Of a stretch of 15,347 nucleotides of DNA, positions 6,677-13,995 are shown one piece after another. Position 1 is the stretch's first letter. Each line of letters starts with the position of its first letter. The position numbers and the translations under genes were made by a program. The notes under the pieces are model-generated. The model saw only the letters and a program-made list of their open reading frames with translations, searched no databases and was not told the DNA's origin. Source of the stretch: Deltaproteobacteria bacterium (GTDB lineage Bacteria > Desulfobacterota > Desulfobacteria > Desulfobacterales > UBA11574). The stretch lies in the NCBI GenBank assembly GCA_019313505.1, contig JAFDBA010000043.1, positions 1 to 15,347 on the forward strand, in the 5' to 3' direction.

Positions 6677-6901
6677 AAACCACGGATAAACATGAATTTA
6701 AAAAAATAGCATAACACAATTTTAGACATTTTTCACATATCCATTTGTGTACATTAGCGTCCATTTGCGGTTAAATGAAACCACGGATGAACACGAATAC
6801 ACACGAATTTAAAAATAATAACATAAAAGCAATTTAGCCGTACAAGGCATTTTTTTTAATATGCCTATTTGCGTTTATTTGCGTCCATTTGCGGTTAAAT
6901 G
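6677..6901. repeat. Two tandem MITE-like repeat units between ribE and ribBA
   Basis: Unit A (6677-6777, 101 bases) and unit B (6778-6901, 124 bases) are direct repeats. Both begin AAACCACGGAT and end GCGTCCATTTGCGGTTAAATG. Within each unit, the CACGGATGAACACGAAT-type left end is an imperfect inverted copy of the TTTGCGTCCATTTGCGGTT right end, with many G/A differences that allow wobble pairing. AAACC occurs at 6677, 6778 and 6902, flanking each unit. Repeats of this ACCACGGATGAACACG type are widespread in bacterial genomes (from memory). The ribE stop codon (6895-6897) lies inside unit B. Confidence 0.75.
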
Positions 6902-7557
6902 AAACCGGTTTTGGTCAGAAATTGCATATCTATAGACCGGCCGGTTTTATCTTTTTTATCACTGTGTTGTATTTCTGTAACAAAGCGTTCAACATATTTT
7001 CCAATCATGTCTGTTTCAATGTTGACTGGATCTCCAACCCTGTTAAGTCCCATGGTTGTCAGTTTTGCAGTATGCGGGATTATACTTACATCAAAACTGC
7101 TGCGATCACAGGTGTTGATCGTAAGACTGATGCCATCCACTGCAACCGAACCTTTTTTTATTATGTAACGTGAAATCGATTCAGGCACTCCGATACTAAC
7201 AATGACGGCATTGCCTTTGTTTTGTCTCTGTTTTATGTTTCCTGTGCCATCGATATGTCCTGAAACAAGATGACCGTCTATGCGGCCGGAAAGTTGAAGA
7301 GCACGTTCAAGATTCACACGATCTCCAATCTTTGCCCTGCCAAAGGTTGTCCTTGCAAGAGTTTCGGGTGACACATCAACCTGAAAACGTTTGCCATGGA
7401 TCTTAACCACAGTCAAACAGACGCCGCTAATTGAAATACTGTCTCCGATCTTGGTCTGCTCAAGAACAAAATCAGTATTAAAAGCAAAACGTTTTCCCTG
7501 GCCTTGAGGAAAAATCTCAATAATCGTTCCCAGACCTTCTATGATTCCTGTAAACAT
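6895..7557 (-). CDS. ribE: Riboflavin synthase, alpha chain
   Basis: This enzyme dismutates two 6,7-dimethyl-8-ribityllumazine molecules to riboflavin. The 220-residue protein has the two tandem lumazine-binding barrels: barrel 1 starts with MFTGIIEGLG and contains GVCLTV (46-51) and SPETL; barrel 2 (about 98-200) begins near HLVSGHIDGTG and contains DGISLTIN and IPHTAKLTTMG. A short C-terminal tail (about 201-220) is where the trimerisation helix normally lies. The last codons and the TAA come from the repeat unit ending at 6901, so the native C-terminus may have been altered. It begins 35 bases after the ribD stop. The symbol follows E. coli usage (also called ribC in some genomes). Confidence 0.95.
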   Translation of the reverse strand: MFTGIIEGLGTIIEIFPQGQGKRFAFNTDFVLEQTKIGDSISISGVCLTVVKIHGKRFQVDVSPETLARTTFGRAKIGDRVNLERALQLSGRIDGHLVSGHIDGTGNIKQRQNKGNAVIVSIGVPESISRYIIKKGSVAVDGISLTINTCDRSSFDVSIIPHTAKLTTMGLNRVGDPVNIETDMIGKYVERFVTEIQHSDKKDKTGRSIDMQFLTKTGFI

Positions 7558-7588
7558 TAGTCACTTCGCCGGTTTGTCAGGATTGGGT
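7556..7588. repeat. Partial diverged copy of the dispersed repeat end
   Basis: TTAGTCACTTcgCCGGTTT followed by a GG/TT-rich stretch aligns without gaps to 5411-5443 (TTAGTCACTTttCCGGTTT...), with about 26 of 33 bases identical. It fills the short ribD-ribE gap and overlaps the ribE start codon region on the minus strand. It is probably the end fragment of the element seen complete at 5238-5443. Confidence 0.5.
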
Positions 7589-7592
7589 TAAA

Positions 7593-8702
7593 TCACTTAT
7601 CAATATATCCTTGGATCATGACATCGTTGCCGAATCGTCTGACATTAATGTCTTTAACCGGTATGCAATTCTCCATCAAATCCGCACCATGTCCTTTGCA
7701 GACAGGTACACCATCATCTCCGCCAAGAATTTTGGGGGCGAAGAAAAAGAAAATCTTTTCAACGATTCCGGCTGACAGGGCTGATGCAATAACCCGGCCG
7801 CCTCCTTCTATAAGAAGACTGGTTATACCTAATGCCCCTAAGCGGTCCATGAGTATATCAAGATCGATCAGACCGTCCTTGACAGGTAACTCAATAACCT
7901 TTGCTCCCTGCTGTTCTATTCTGACTTTTTTGTCTTCTGAAACCGAAGGGCCGGTTATAATGATTGTATCAGAATCAGAATCGAGCCGCAACAGCTTAGC
8001 TTCTTCAAAAATTTTAAGATTGGTATCAAGAACAATCCTCACCGGATCAAGGCCCTTTAGACCTCCAAAACTGTTTGTCAGCCGGGTTGTTAGACTGGGG
8101 TCATCTTTTCCAACAGTATTAATGCCTACCATAATAGCGTCCACAGTATGCCGAAGCCGGTGGACAAATTCTCTGGCTTCTTCACCTGTAACCCACCTGG
8201 AATCACCCGTTCTTGTTGCAATCCTCCCGTCCAAAGTGGCCGCACATTTGATGATGGTGAATGGACGATTTGTCTTAACGTATTTTATAAAAATTTCATT
8301 AAGTCTTTTTGCCAGATCTTCACAAACACCCGTTTTGATTTCGATTCCCCGGCGTTTTAAATAATCTATACCCCCTCCCTTAACATCCGGGTTCGGGTCA
8401 TGCATAGCAACAACGACCCGTCTGATGCCGGCGGCAAGTATCTTTTCGGTACAGGGAGGTGTTCGTCCAGTATGATTACAAGGCTCAAGGGTGACATAAA
8501 GGGTTGCTCCCTGTGATAAAGCTCCGGCATCATCAATGGCATTGACTTCGGCATGAGCTTCACCTGCAGCTTTATGATACCCTTTTCCTACGACCCTGCC
8601 GTTTTTAACAATTACGGCACCGACCATCGGGTTGGGAGAAGTAAAGCCCTCTCCCTTTTTTGCAAGGTCAAGTGCCATTTTCATGAAATGCTCGTCGTTC
8701 AT
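7593..8702 (-). CDS. ribD: Bifunctional pyrimidine deaminase/reductase RibD
   Basis: RibD carries out two consecutive riboflavin steps: deamination of the 2,5-diaminopyrimidine from GTP cyclohydrolase II, then NADPH reduction of its ribosyl side chain. The N-terminal deaminase (about 1-145) has the zinc signature HAE (50-52) with catalytic E52, and PCNHTGRTPPC (74-84) with C75 and C84. The C-terminal DHFR-like reductase (about 146-369) shows IIKCAATLDGRIAT, DSRWVTG, IMVGINTV and the late IEGGG glycine motif. At 369 residues it is of normal length. ATG at 8702 follows GGGAG at 4 bases, and it lies 10 bases after the nrdR stop. No FMN riboswitch was recognised ahead of the rib genes. Confidence 0.96.
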   Translation of the reverse strand: MNDEHFMKMALDLAKKGEGFTSPNPMVGAVIVKNGRVVGKGYHKAAGEAHAEVNAIDDAGALSQGATLYVTLEPCNHTGRTPPCTEKILAAGIRRVVVAMHDPNPDVKGGGIDYLKRRGIEIKTGVCEDLAKRLNEIFIKYVKTNRPFTIIKCAATLDGRIATRTGDSRWVTGEEAREFVHRLRHTVDAIMVGINTVGKDDPSLTTRLTNSFGGLKGLDPVRIVLDTNLKIFEEAKLLRLDSDSDTIIITGPSVSEDKKVRIEQQGAKVIELPVKDGLIDLDILMDRLGALGITSLLIEGGGRVIASALSAGIVEKIFFFFAPKILGGDDGVPVCKGHGADLMENCIPVKDINVRRFGNDVMIQGYIDK

Positions 8703-8712
8703 TATCTCCCGG

Positions 8713-9177
8713 CTATTCGGGTTTATGCTCGCTCAAAAGGCTTTTTAGTTCAGAAACAAAATCGTTTACATCTTTGAATTCTCTATACACTGATGCAAAC
8801 CTTACGTATGCAACATCGTCTATTTCATGAAGTTTGGCCATGACCTTTTCACCAATTTTGTGGGAAGGTATCTCTTTTTCCCCGGTTTCTCTAAGATCAC
8901 GTTCCAACTCATCAAGAAATTTGTCGATAATATTAATGCTTATGTTTCGCTTCTGACAAGCCTTTTGGATACCTGAACGTAATTTTTCACGGGAAAAGGC
9001 TTCACGACGTCCATCCTTTTTGACAAGCATAACAGGAATTTCTTCGATATGCTCGTAGGTTGTAAATCGTCTACTACATACAAGACATTCCCTGCGCCTG
9101 CGAATTACATCCCCATCCTTACTCAATCTAGAGTCGATAACCTTGTTGTCAATTTCTCCACAAAATGGACATTTCAT
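8713..9177 (-). CDS. nrdR: Transcriptional repressor NrdR
   Basis: NrdR is a zinc-ribbon plus ATP-cone repressor that senses ATP/dATP and switches off ribonucleotide reductase genes. The 154-residue protein has C3, C6, C31 and C34 in the zinc ribbon (MKCPFCG ... ECLVC). The DNA-contacting arginine cluster RRRRE is at 26-30. The ATP-cone begins near residue 49 (VKKDGRREAFSREKLRSG) and includes VAYVRFASVYREF. The ATG at 9177 is chosen because GGGGAGGGA lies just before it and nearly all NrdR proteins begin MKCP; the longer TTG frame from 9204 has no comparable support. It sits next to dCMP deaminase, another deoxynucleotide gene. No NrdR target gene is in the window. Confidence 0.95.
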   Translation of the reverse strand: MKCPFCGEIDNKVIDSRLSKDGDVIRRRRECLVCSRRFTTYEHIEEIPVMLVKKDGRREAFSREKLRSGIQKACQKRNISINIIDKFLDELERDLRETGEKEIPSHKIGEKVMAKLHEIDDVAYVRFASVYREFKDVNDFVSELKSLLSEHKPE

Positions 9178-9190
9178 GAATCCCTCCCCA

Positions 9191-9652
9191 TTAACCGGTA
9201 TCAAATTTAATTAAGTCAACACCTGCCTCGGTAAACATCTCTTCAGACATGGAATCTGCATATCCGGAATGGTAGTAAACCTTCTTCATTCCAGCGTTTA
9301 TGATCATTTTAGCACATATGGAACACGGCATGTTAGTACAAAAAAGAGTTGCGTCCTTTATGGAAGCACCATGATAGGCAGCCTGAATAATAGCATTCTG
9401 CTCGGCATGTATGCCCCGGCACAGTTCATGTCTCTCTCCTGAAGGCACATTCAATTTTTCACGCAGGCACCCGGTTTCAATACAGTGTTTAATACCGGTC
9501 GGGGCACCGTTGTAGCCGGTAGACAGAATTCTTTTATCCTTAACAATCAAAGCGCCTACGGTTCGTCTGAGACACGTAGAGCGTTTGGCCACAAGAAACG
9601 TAATATCCATAAAATAGGTTTCCCATGAAGGGCGATTTCTTTTCTCAGACAC
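9191..9652 (-). CDS. Deoxycytidylate (dCMP) deaminase, ComEB family
   Basis: This zinc enzyme deaminates dCMP to dUMP, feeding thymidylate synthesis. The 153-residue protein shows RPSWETYFMDI at the start, KRSTCLRRTVGA, GYNGAP (substrate loop), the catalytic HAEQNA motif and the zinc cysteines of PCSICAK. GTG at 9652 is preferred. It follows a GGTGG-rich stretch, lies 5 bases after the glyA stop, and gives the family's usual N-terminus. The alternative ATG at 9685 (164 residues) would overlap glyA by 29 bases and has no Shine-Dalgarno. Its place between glyA (which makes the methylene-tetrahydrofolate used by thymidylate synthase) and nrdR makes metabolic sense. Confidence 0.92.
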   Translation of the reverse strand: MSEKRNRPSWETYFMDITFLVAKRSTCLRRTVGALIVKDKRILSTGYNGAPTGIKHCIETGCLREKLNVPSGERHELCRGIHAEQNAIIQAAYHGASIKDATLFCTNMPCSICAKMIINAGMKKVYYHSGYADSMSEEMFTEAGVDLIKFDTG

Positions 9653-9656
9653 TTTT

Positions 9657-10919
9657 TTATCCCACCACTTCAGACCAATTACCATAAAGAGGAAAAGCTT
9701 CGCAAAGTTCGTGAACTTTAGTCTTTGTATTCATAATAAGATCGTTATTGTCATAATTTTGGAGCACATCGACAATAAGCTCTGCAATTGCTTGCATCTG
9801 GGGCGCTTTCATACCTCTTGTGGTAACGGCGGGCGTTCCGATACGAATACCACTGGTTACGGATGGGCTGAGCTTTTCAAATGGTATGGAGTTCTTGTTG
9901 ACTGTAATTCCGGCACGGCCCAGTGTGTCTTCGGCATCTTTTCCTGTTATATTAAGATTCCTTAAATCGATAATCATCATATGATTATCGGTGCCGCCTG
10001 AAACCAGTCTTATACCATGGTCCATCAGACGGTTTGCAAGAATCTTTGCATTTTCAACGATATTTTTCTGATAAACCACAAACAAATCACTCAATGCTTC
10101 CTTGAAAGCAACAGCTTTAGCAGCAATGACATGCATAAGCGGTCCCCCCTGAATTCCGGGGAATATTTCTCTATTCAATTTAGCGCTGTAGTCGGTTTTC
10201 GCCAGAATCAAGCCGCCACGTGGGCCTCTCAATGTTTTGTGAGTTGTTGAAGTTATAACATCCGCAAAAGGTATGGGAGAAGGATGAAGCCCGGCTGCCA
10301 CCAACCCGGCTATGTGGGCCATGTCCACCATCAAGTAAGCTTTTACCGATTCGGCAATTTGGGCAAATGCTTCAAAATCTATGACACGCGGGTAGGCGCT
10401 CGCACCGGCAACAATCAGCTTTGGCCTGTGCTTTTCCACCAATAGAGCCAATTCTTTATAGTCGATGGTTTCGGTATCCCGGTTTACACCGTAGTGGAGA
10501 AAATTGTAAAGCTTCCCCGAAAAATTGGCCGGACTTCCATGGGTAAGGTGCCCGCCATGGGATAGATTCATTCCAAGAACCGTGTCTCCAGGCTCTAACA
10601 GAGCAAAATATACCGCCATATTTGCCTGTGATCCAGAGTGGGGCTGAACGTTGGCATAGGGAGCATTGAATAGTTTTTTTGCCCGACTTATGGCCAGTTT
10701 TTCAGCAATATCAACATATTCACACCCACCATAATAACGCTTGTCAGGATAACCCTCAGCATATTTATTGGTAAAAATACTCCCCTGAACGGCCATGACC
10801 GCCGGGCTGGCAATATTTTCCGATGCGATAAGCTCTAAAGTGTTTTTCTGCCTGTCGATCTCCATGTTGATTGCATTGGCAATCTCATGATCCACATTCT
10901 CAAGAAATTTCAAGTCCAA
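9657..10919 (-). CDS. glyA: Serine hydroxymethyltransferase
   Basis: This PLP enzyme interconverts serine plus tetrahydrofolate and glycine plus 5,10-methylene-tetrahydrofolate. At 420 residues it is of normal length. Visible features are LELIASENIAS (28-38), KYAEGYPDKRYYGG (52-65), HSGSQAN (94-100), VDMAHIAGL with H202, and the PLP lysine K228 in TSTTHKTLRGPRGG. The start is TTG at 10919, supported by AAGGGA seven bases upstream. An out-of-frame ATG at 10926 sits directly against that Shine-Dalgarno and would encode only eight residues. It follows rpiB by 49 bases, where a fragment of the dispersed repeat may lie. Confidence 0.97.
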   Translation of the reverse strand: MDLKFLENVDHEIANAINMEIDRQKNTLELIASENIASPAVMAVQGSIFTNKYAEGYPDKRYYGGCEYVDIAEKLAISRAKKLFNAPYANVQPHSGSQANMAVYFALLEPGDTVLGMNLSHGGHLTHGSPANFSGKLYNFLHYGVNRDTETIDYKELALLVEKHRPKLIVAGASAYPRVIDFEAFAQIAESVKAYLMVDMAHIAGLVAAGLHPSPIPFADVITSTTHKTLRGPRGGLILAKTDYSAKLNREIFPGIQGGPLMHVIAAKAVAFKEALSDLFVVYQKNIVENAKILANRLMDHGIRLVSGGTDNHMMIIDLRNLNITGKDAEDTLGRAGITVNKNSIPFEKLSPSVTSGIRIGTPAVTTRGMKAPQMQAIAELIVDVLQNYDNNDLIMNTKTKVHELCEAFPLYGNWSEVVG

Positions 10920-10968
10920 ATATCATTCCCTTTTAAAAGATTGTGCTTTGTGTTCCCGTTAAAGTGAA

Positions 10969-11433
10969 CTAATCAGTCATCGCGGTGTCTATCCGATCGA
11001 ACTTTTCTAATCGACGCTGGTGCCGTCCGCCTTCAAACGGTGTTTCAAGCCAGGCTTTCACTATTTCCATGGCGAGTACGTCTCCCACAACACGACCGCC
11101 TAAAACCAGTATATTCGAATTGTTATGGCGTCTGCTCATAATAGATGAAAAAAGATCTGCGCAAAGAGCCGCCCTGACATGGGGAAATTTGTTGGCAACC
11201 ATTGACATGCCGATTCCGGTACCGCACATGAGTATCCCACGCTCAAACTTACCCCTTGAAACCATGGACGCAACTTTGATCCCAATATCGGGATAATCGA
11301 CCGAATTTTCATTATGGCAGCCTGCATCCTCGATATCAATTCCTCTCCCAATTAGGAATGCTTTAACCTTTTCCTTCAAATCATAAGCCGCATGGTCACT
11401 ACCGATGATAATAGATGTCCTTTTTTCTGGCAT
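10969..11433 (-). CDS. rpiB: Ribose-5-phosphate isomerase B
   Basis: RpiB interconverts ribose 5-phosphate and ribulose 5-phosphate, the latter being the RibB substrate made use of later in the same operon. The 154-residue protein has GSDHAAYDLK (11-20), catalytic C70 in MCGTGIGMSM with T72, and SRRHNNSNILVLGGR (100-114) including H103. The ATG at 11433 starts 21 bases after the rpmF stop. Its last bases and TAG coincide with a TTAGTTCACTTTAA match to the dispersed repeat, so the C-terminus (...DTAMTD) may have been shaped by that sequence. The LacAB subfamily is related, but the active-site signature fits RpiB. Confidence 0.95.
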   Translation of the reverse strand: MPEKRTSIIIGSDHAAYDLKEKVKAFLIGRGIDIEDAGCHNENSVDYPDIGIKVASMVSRGKFERGILMCGTGIGMSMVANKFPHVRAALCADLFSSIMSRRHNNSNILVLGGRVVGDVLAMEIVKAWLETPFEGGRHQRRLEKFDRIDTAMTD

Positions 11434-11454
11434 TGCTTTATCCCGCTGTTGAAA

Positions 11455-11631
11455 TTATTCGGTTTCAATAACAGTACGGCCTTTGTAAGTACCGCAACTG
11501 GGGCAAGCATGGTGTGGAAGCCGGGCATCACCACACTTAGGACAAGTCGTCAGGTTAGGGCCTGTAATTTTCTGATGGGTCCTTCTTTTATTTCGTTTTG
11601 ATTTTGATGTTTTCCGTTTTGGTACAGCCAT
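11455..11631 (-). CDS. rpmF: 50S ribosomal protein L32
   Basis: This 58-residue structural protein of the large ribosomal subunit starts MAVPKRKTSKSKRNKRRTHQ. The zinc-ribbon form is intact, with C30, C33, C43 and C46 (TCPKCGD ... HACPSCG). The ATG at 11631 follows AAAGGAGAA with ideal spacing. In many bacteria rpmF is preceded by a yceD-like gene and followed by plsX and fab genes. Here it is followed after 21 bases by rpiB, and upstream is recD2. Confidence 0.96.
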   Translation of the reverse strand: MAVPKRKTSKSKRNKRRTHQKITGPNLTTCPKCGDARLPHHACPSCGTYKGRTVIETE

Positions 11632-11723
11632 AAGTTCTCCTTTAACAAATTATTTTTAAATATTATTTTCAAATCATTCTTCTGTTTCAAGGTTGAAGTT
11701 TAACTAAGTAAAATAATAAGGAC

Positions 11724-11729
11724 TGTCAA
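11724..11729 (-). promoter_or_regulatory. Candidate -35 box for the rpmF operon
   Basis: On the minus strand TTGACA lies about 93 bases before the rpmF start, in the 153-base AT-rich gap after recD2. At 17 bases' spacing the -10 position reads TAGTTA, a poor match to TATAAT, so the promoter is only tentative. This gap is nevertheless the most likely place for the start of the long operon. Confidence 0.3.
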
Positions 11730-11784
11730 GATATTTTACATTTTATCATCAGGGGGCGTCATAAGTTATTAAGAATTTAAACGG

Positions 11785-12987
11785 TTAATTATCCATAAGC
11801 CTGAAAGCAAGACCGGAAAGACGCTCTGTGGGCTTGTTGTTTCTAAGGGCAATGTTCAGGGCTTTTTTTGTACCCACAAGGATTACCAGATTCTTTCCCC
11901 TTGTAATTCCAGTATATAACAGGTTTCTTTGCAGGAGAACAAAATGCTGGGTCATTATTGGTAAAATTACAGCAGGATATTCCGATCCCTGTGATTTGTG
12001 CACAGAAATGGCATATGCAAGAGATATTTCATCCATTTCATCAAAATCGTAATTTACAATCCTGCCATAGTAGTCCACCGAGAGGTCCTTTTCTTTTCTG
12101 TCAATGGAGCTTATGATTCCGATATCTCCGTTGAAAACATCCTTCTGATAATTATTTTTCAGATTCATGATTTTATCGCCGGTTTTGAAAGTACTGCCCA
12201 TGGTTTCAATCATAACCGGGTTTGGATTTAAGACCTTTTGAAGAACCTGGTTAAGGTTGGTAGTACCGACTACTCCTTTGTGCATCGGGGTTAGAACTTG
12301 AATGTCATATGCAGGATCGAAGTCAAAACGCTCGGGAATCGTTCGGGTGCATAATTCAACAATCGTAGAAACCACCTTGTTTGGATCATGTTGTTCTAAA
12401 AAGTAAAACTCGGAAAGAGAGTCTGAATCATCCAAAGACTTTAAAACCGGAGATTCCCCCTGACGGACCCTGTGAGCATTCACAATGATAGGACTTTCAT
12501 GGGCCTGTCTAAAAATCTTTTTGAGATAATAAACCGGTATCAGTGTCGATTTGATCATATCGGAAAGCACGTTGCCCGGGCCAACGGATGGAAGCTGAAA
12601 AATGTCACCAACCAGTATCAATACAGAGGCCATTGGGAGAGCCTTTATCAGATGATACATTAAAAAGGTGTCGACCATTGAAGCTTCATCAATGATCATT
12701 GCATCTGTATCAAGAGGATTATCCTGGTTTTTTTGGAACAGACCCTCTTTGAAATTAAATCCAAGCGCTTTGTGAATGGTTTTTGCCTTGCTTCGGGTAA
12801 CTTCGGATAGCCGCCGGGCTGCCCGTCCGGTAGGTGCAGCAAGAAGAATATTCTTCCCGAGGGCTGAAAAGACAGCCGTAATAGATCTTATCAGGGTTGT
12901 TTTGCCTGTTCCCGGCCCGCCGGTTATGATAACCACTCGATGGGATAGTATCTCTTCCAGGGCGTTAAGTTGTTCGGAAGAGAGCAT
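11785..12987 (-). CDS. recD2: RecD2-type DNA helicase, C-terminal (motor) part of a frameshifted gene
   Basis: This 400-codon frame encodes the superfamily 1B 5'-3' helicase motor of RecD2. Visible motifs are Walker A GGPGTGKTT near residue 19, motif II DEASMVD (96-102), motif III GDIFQLPSVGPG, and the C-terminal AYAISVHKSQGSEYP and LLYTGITRGKNLVIL blocks. It continues the preceding frame (12965-13972). Removing one A from the 9-base A run (forward 12997-13005) joins them into one 728-residue protein, the normal RecD2 length. The ATG at 12987 lies at the junction but lacks a Shine-Dalgarno, so independent translation is doubtful. RecD2 acts in replication-fork and mismatch-linked repair in bacteria without RecBC partners. 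Confidence 0.88.
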   Translation of the reverse strand: MLSSEQLNALEEILSHRVVIITGGPGTGKTTLIRSITAVFSALGKNILLAAPTGRAARRLSEVTRSKAKTIHKALGFNFKEGLFQKNQDNPLDTDAMIIDEASMVDTFLMYHLIKALPMASVLILVGDIFQLPSVGPGNVLSDMIKSTLIPVYYLKKIFRQAHESPIIVNAHRVRQGESPVLKSLDDSDSLSEFYFLEQHDPNKVVSTIVELCTRTIPERFDFDPAYDIQVLTPMHKGVVGTTNLNQVLQKVLNPNPVMIETMGSTFKTGDKIMNLKNNYQKDVFNGDIGIISSIDRKEKDLSVDYYGRIVNYDFDEMDEISLAYAISVHKSQGSEYPAVILPIMTQHFVLLQRNLLYTGITRGKNLVILVGTKKALNIALRNNKPTERLSGLAFRLMDN

Positions 12988-13972
12988 TATGGCAAGTTTT
13001 TTTTTGAACTTCTCTTGAAATTCGTTCCGCGTCTATACCGGGTGGCGTCACTGGAACAGATAACAGGGCTCTGAGTCTGTTCGCTATACCGGTTTCTGCC
13101 TGATGAGTTTCTTTCAGATAAACAATTTTGCTGTCAGTACCATCCGGTGCATTTTCAATAACGAGTTCTCCGGCAGCAAAGAGCGTGTCAATTTCGTTCA
13201 GGGTCGCACCAGACTTTATATGGAAAAGATTTTTGCAGCGCTTAACAATTTGATCTTGGTAAACAAAAACATCCCCTTGATTTGCAACTTCTTGCATTAT
13301 ATGGATAATGCATGCCCTCACCCGCCGAGGCTGGTCTTTTTCAGTACCAAGCTTCTGAGCGACGGTATCGGCAAAATAGAAACCTATCCCGGGGATATCG
13401 GTTGTCATACGAAAAGGGTCTTTACTTATGACGTTTATAGCATTCGTACCATATTCTCTGAGTATTTTTGCACAATAAGAGGTTTGGACACCCATACTTT
13501 GCAGAAACTGCATTAAACTTCTCGCAACATGATGGTCTTTCCAGGCATTACATATCAATGTTGCCTTGGCTTTTCCGATACCCTTAACTTCCAGCAGCCT
13601 CTCAGGTTTTTTTTCTATTATCTCAAGAGTTTTTGCTCCGAAACAACTAACCATTCTGTTGGCCATTGAAGGCCCGATCCCCTTGATAATGCCGGATTTT
13701 AGGTACTTTCTAATACCATCGATTGTTGCCGGCAAAACAACTTCATACGACATAATCTTAAACTGCTGGCCATACCTGGGATGGGTTCCCCAGACACCTT
13801 TAATTTTAAGGTTTTGGCCTGGATTAACAGCCGCCATTGTACCGACAATTGTTACCATATTGTTGGTCTTGCTGGTCTTTAACTTTGCAATCGTATAATG
13901 GTTTTCAGCGTTGAAATAGGTGATTCTTTCCAGTGATCCTTCAAGGAAAGTTATGGTAGGGAATTTGTTCAT
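12965..13972 (-). CDS. recD2: RecD2-type DNA helicase, N-terminal part of a frameshifted gene
   Basis: This 335-codon frame holds the RecD2-specific N-terminal region. It has an OB-like beginning (about 10-90) and helix-hairpin-helix segments around SGIIKGIGPSMANRM, LLEVKGIGKAKA and DIPGIGFYFADTVAQKLG. About 318 residues match the family. The last 17 (from TCHNAL) are an out-of-frame tail created by the shift at the 9-base A run. The ATG at 13972 lies 23 bases after the gmhB stop, suggesting one transcript. Alone this part lacks the ATPase motifs. The disruption may be real, a sequencing error, or corrected by polymerase slippage on the A run. Confidence 0.85.
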   Translation of the reverse strand: MNKFPTITFLEGSLERITYFNAENHYTIAKLKTSKTNNMVTIVGTMAAVNPGQNLKIKGVWGTHPRYGQQFKIMSYEVVLPATIDGIRKYLKSGIIKGIGPSMANRMVSCFGAKTLEIIEKKPERLLEVKGIGKAKATLICNAWKDHHVARSLMQFLQSMGVQTSYCAKILREYGTNAINVISKDPFRMTTDIPGIGFYFADTVAQKLGTEKDQPRRVRACIIHIMQEVANQGDVFVYQDQIVKRCKNLFHIKSGATLNEIDTLFAAGELVIENAPDGTDSKIVYLKETHQAETGIANRLRALLSVPVTPPGIDAERISREVQKKTCHNALFRTT

Positions 13973-13995
13973 AATAGAGCGTTTTACAAAGATCT

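Noticed and set aside
6677..6901. CRISPR array
   Set aside because: There are only two units of over 100 bases without regular short repeats and unique spacers. The structure is a tandem repeat with inverted ends.
6652..7592. Possible FMN riboswitch ahead of the rib genes
   Set aside because: The spacers between nrdR, ribD, ribE and ribBA are 10, 35 and 243 bases. The longest is fully explained by the tandem repeat units, and none shows the conserved RFN core. A covariance-model search would settle it.
5464..8563. Many open frames on the plus strand opposite ribBA, ribE and ribD (for example 6005-6409, 7618-8364)
   Set aside because: They are antisense shadows of well-supported genes, with no ribosome-binding sites and no recognisable domains.
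8700..8725. Further copy of the CCGGTTTATCCGGGTT repeat end between nrdR and ribD
   Set aside because: CCGGCTATTCGGGTTTATG resembles it only loosely and encodes the ribD Shine-Dalgarno and the nrdR C-terminus; the match is not better than chance.
9178..9204. Longer NrdR start at TTG 9204
   Set aside because: The strong GGGGAGGGA and conserved MKCPFCG start place initiation at 9177.
10903..10926. Leader peptide starting at ATG 10926 before glyA
   Set aside because: It is directly against the Shine-Dalgarno, eight codons long and without attenuator features. The same Shine-Dalgarno is ideally spaced for the glyA TTG.
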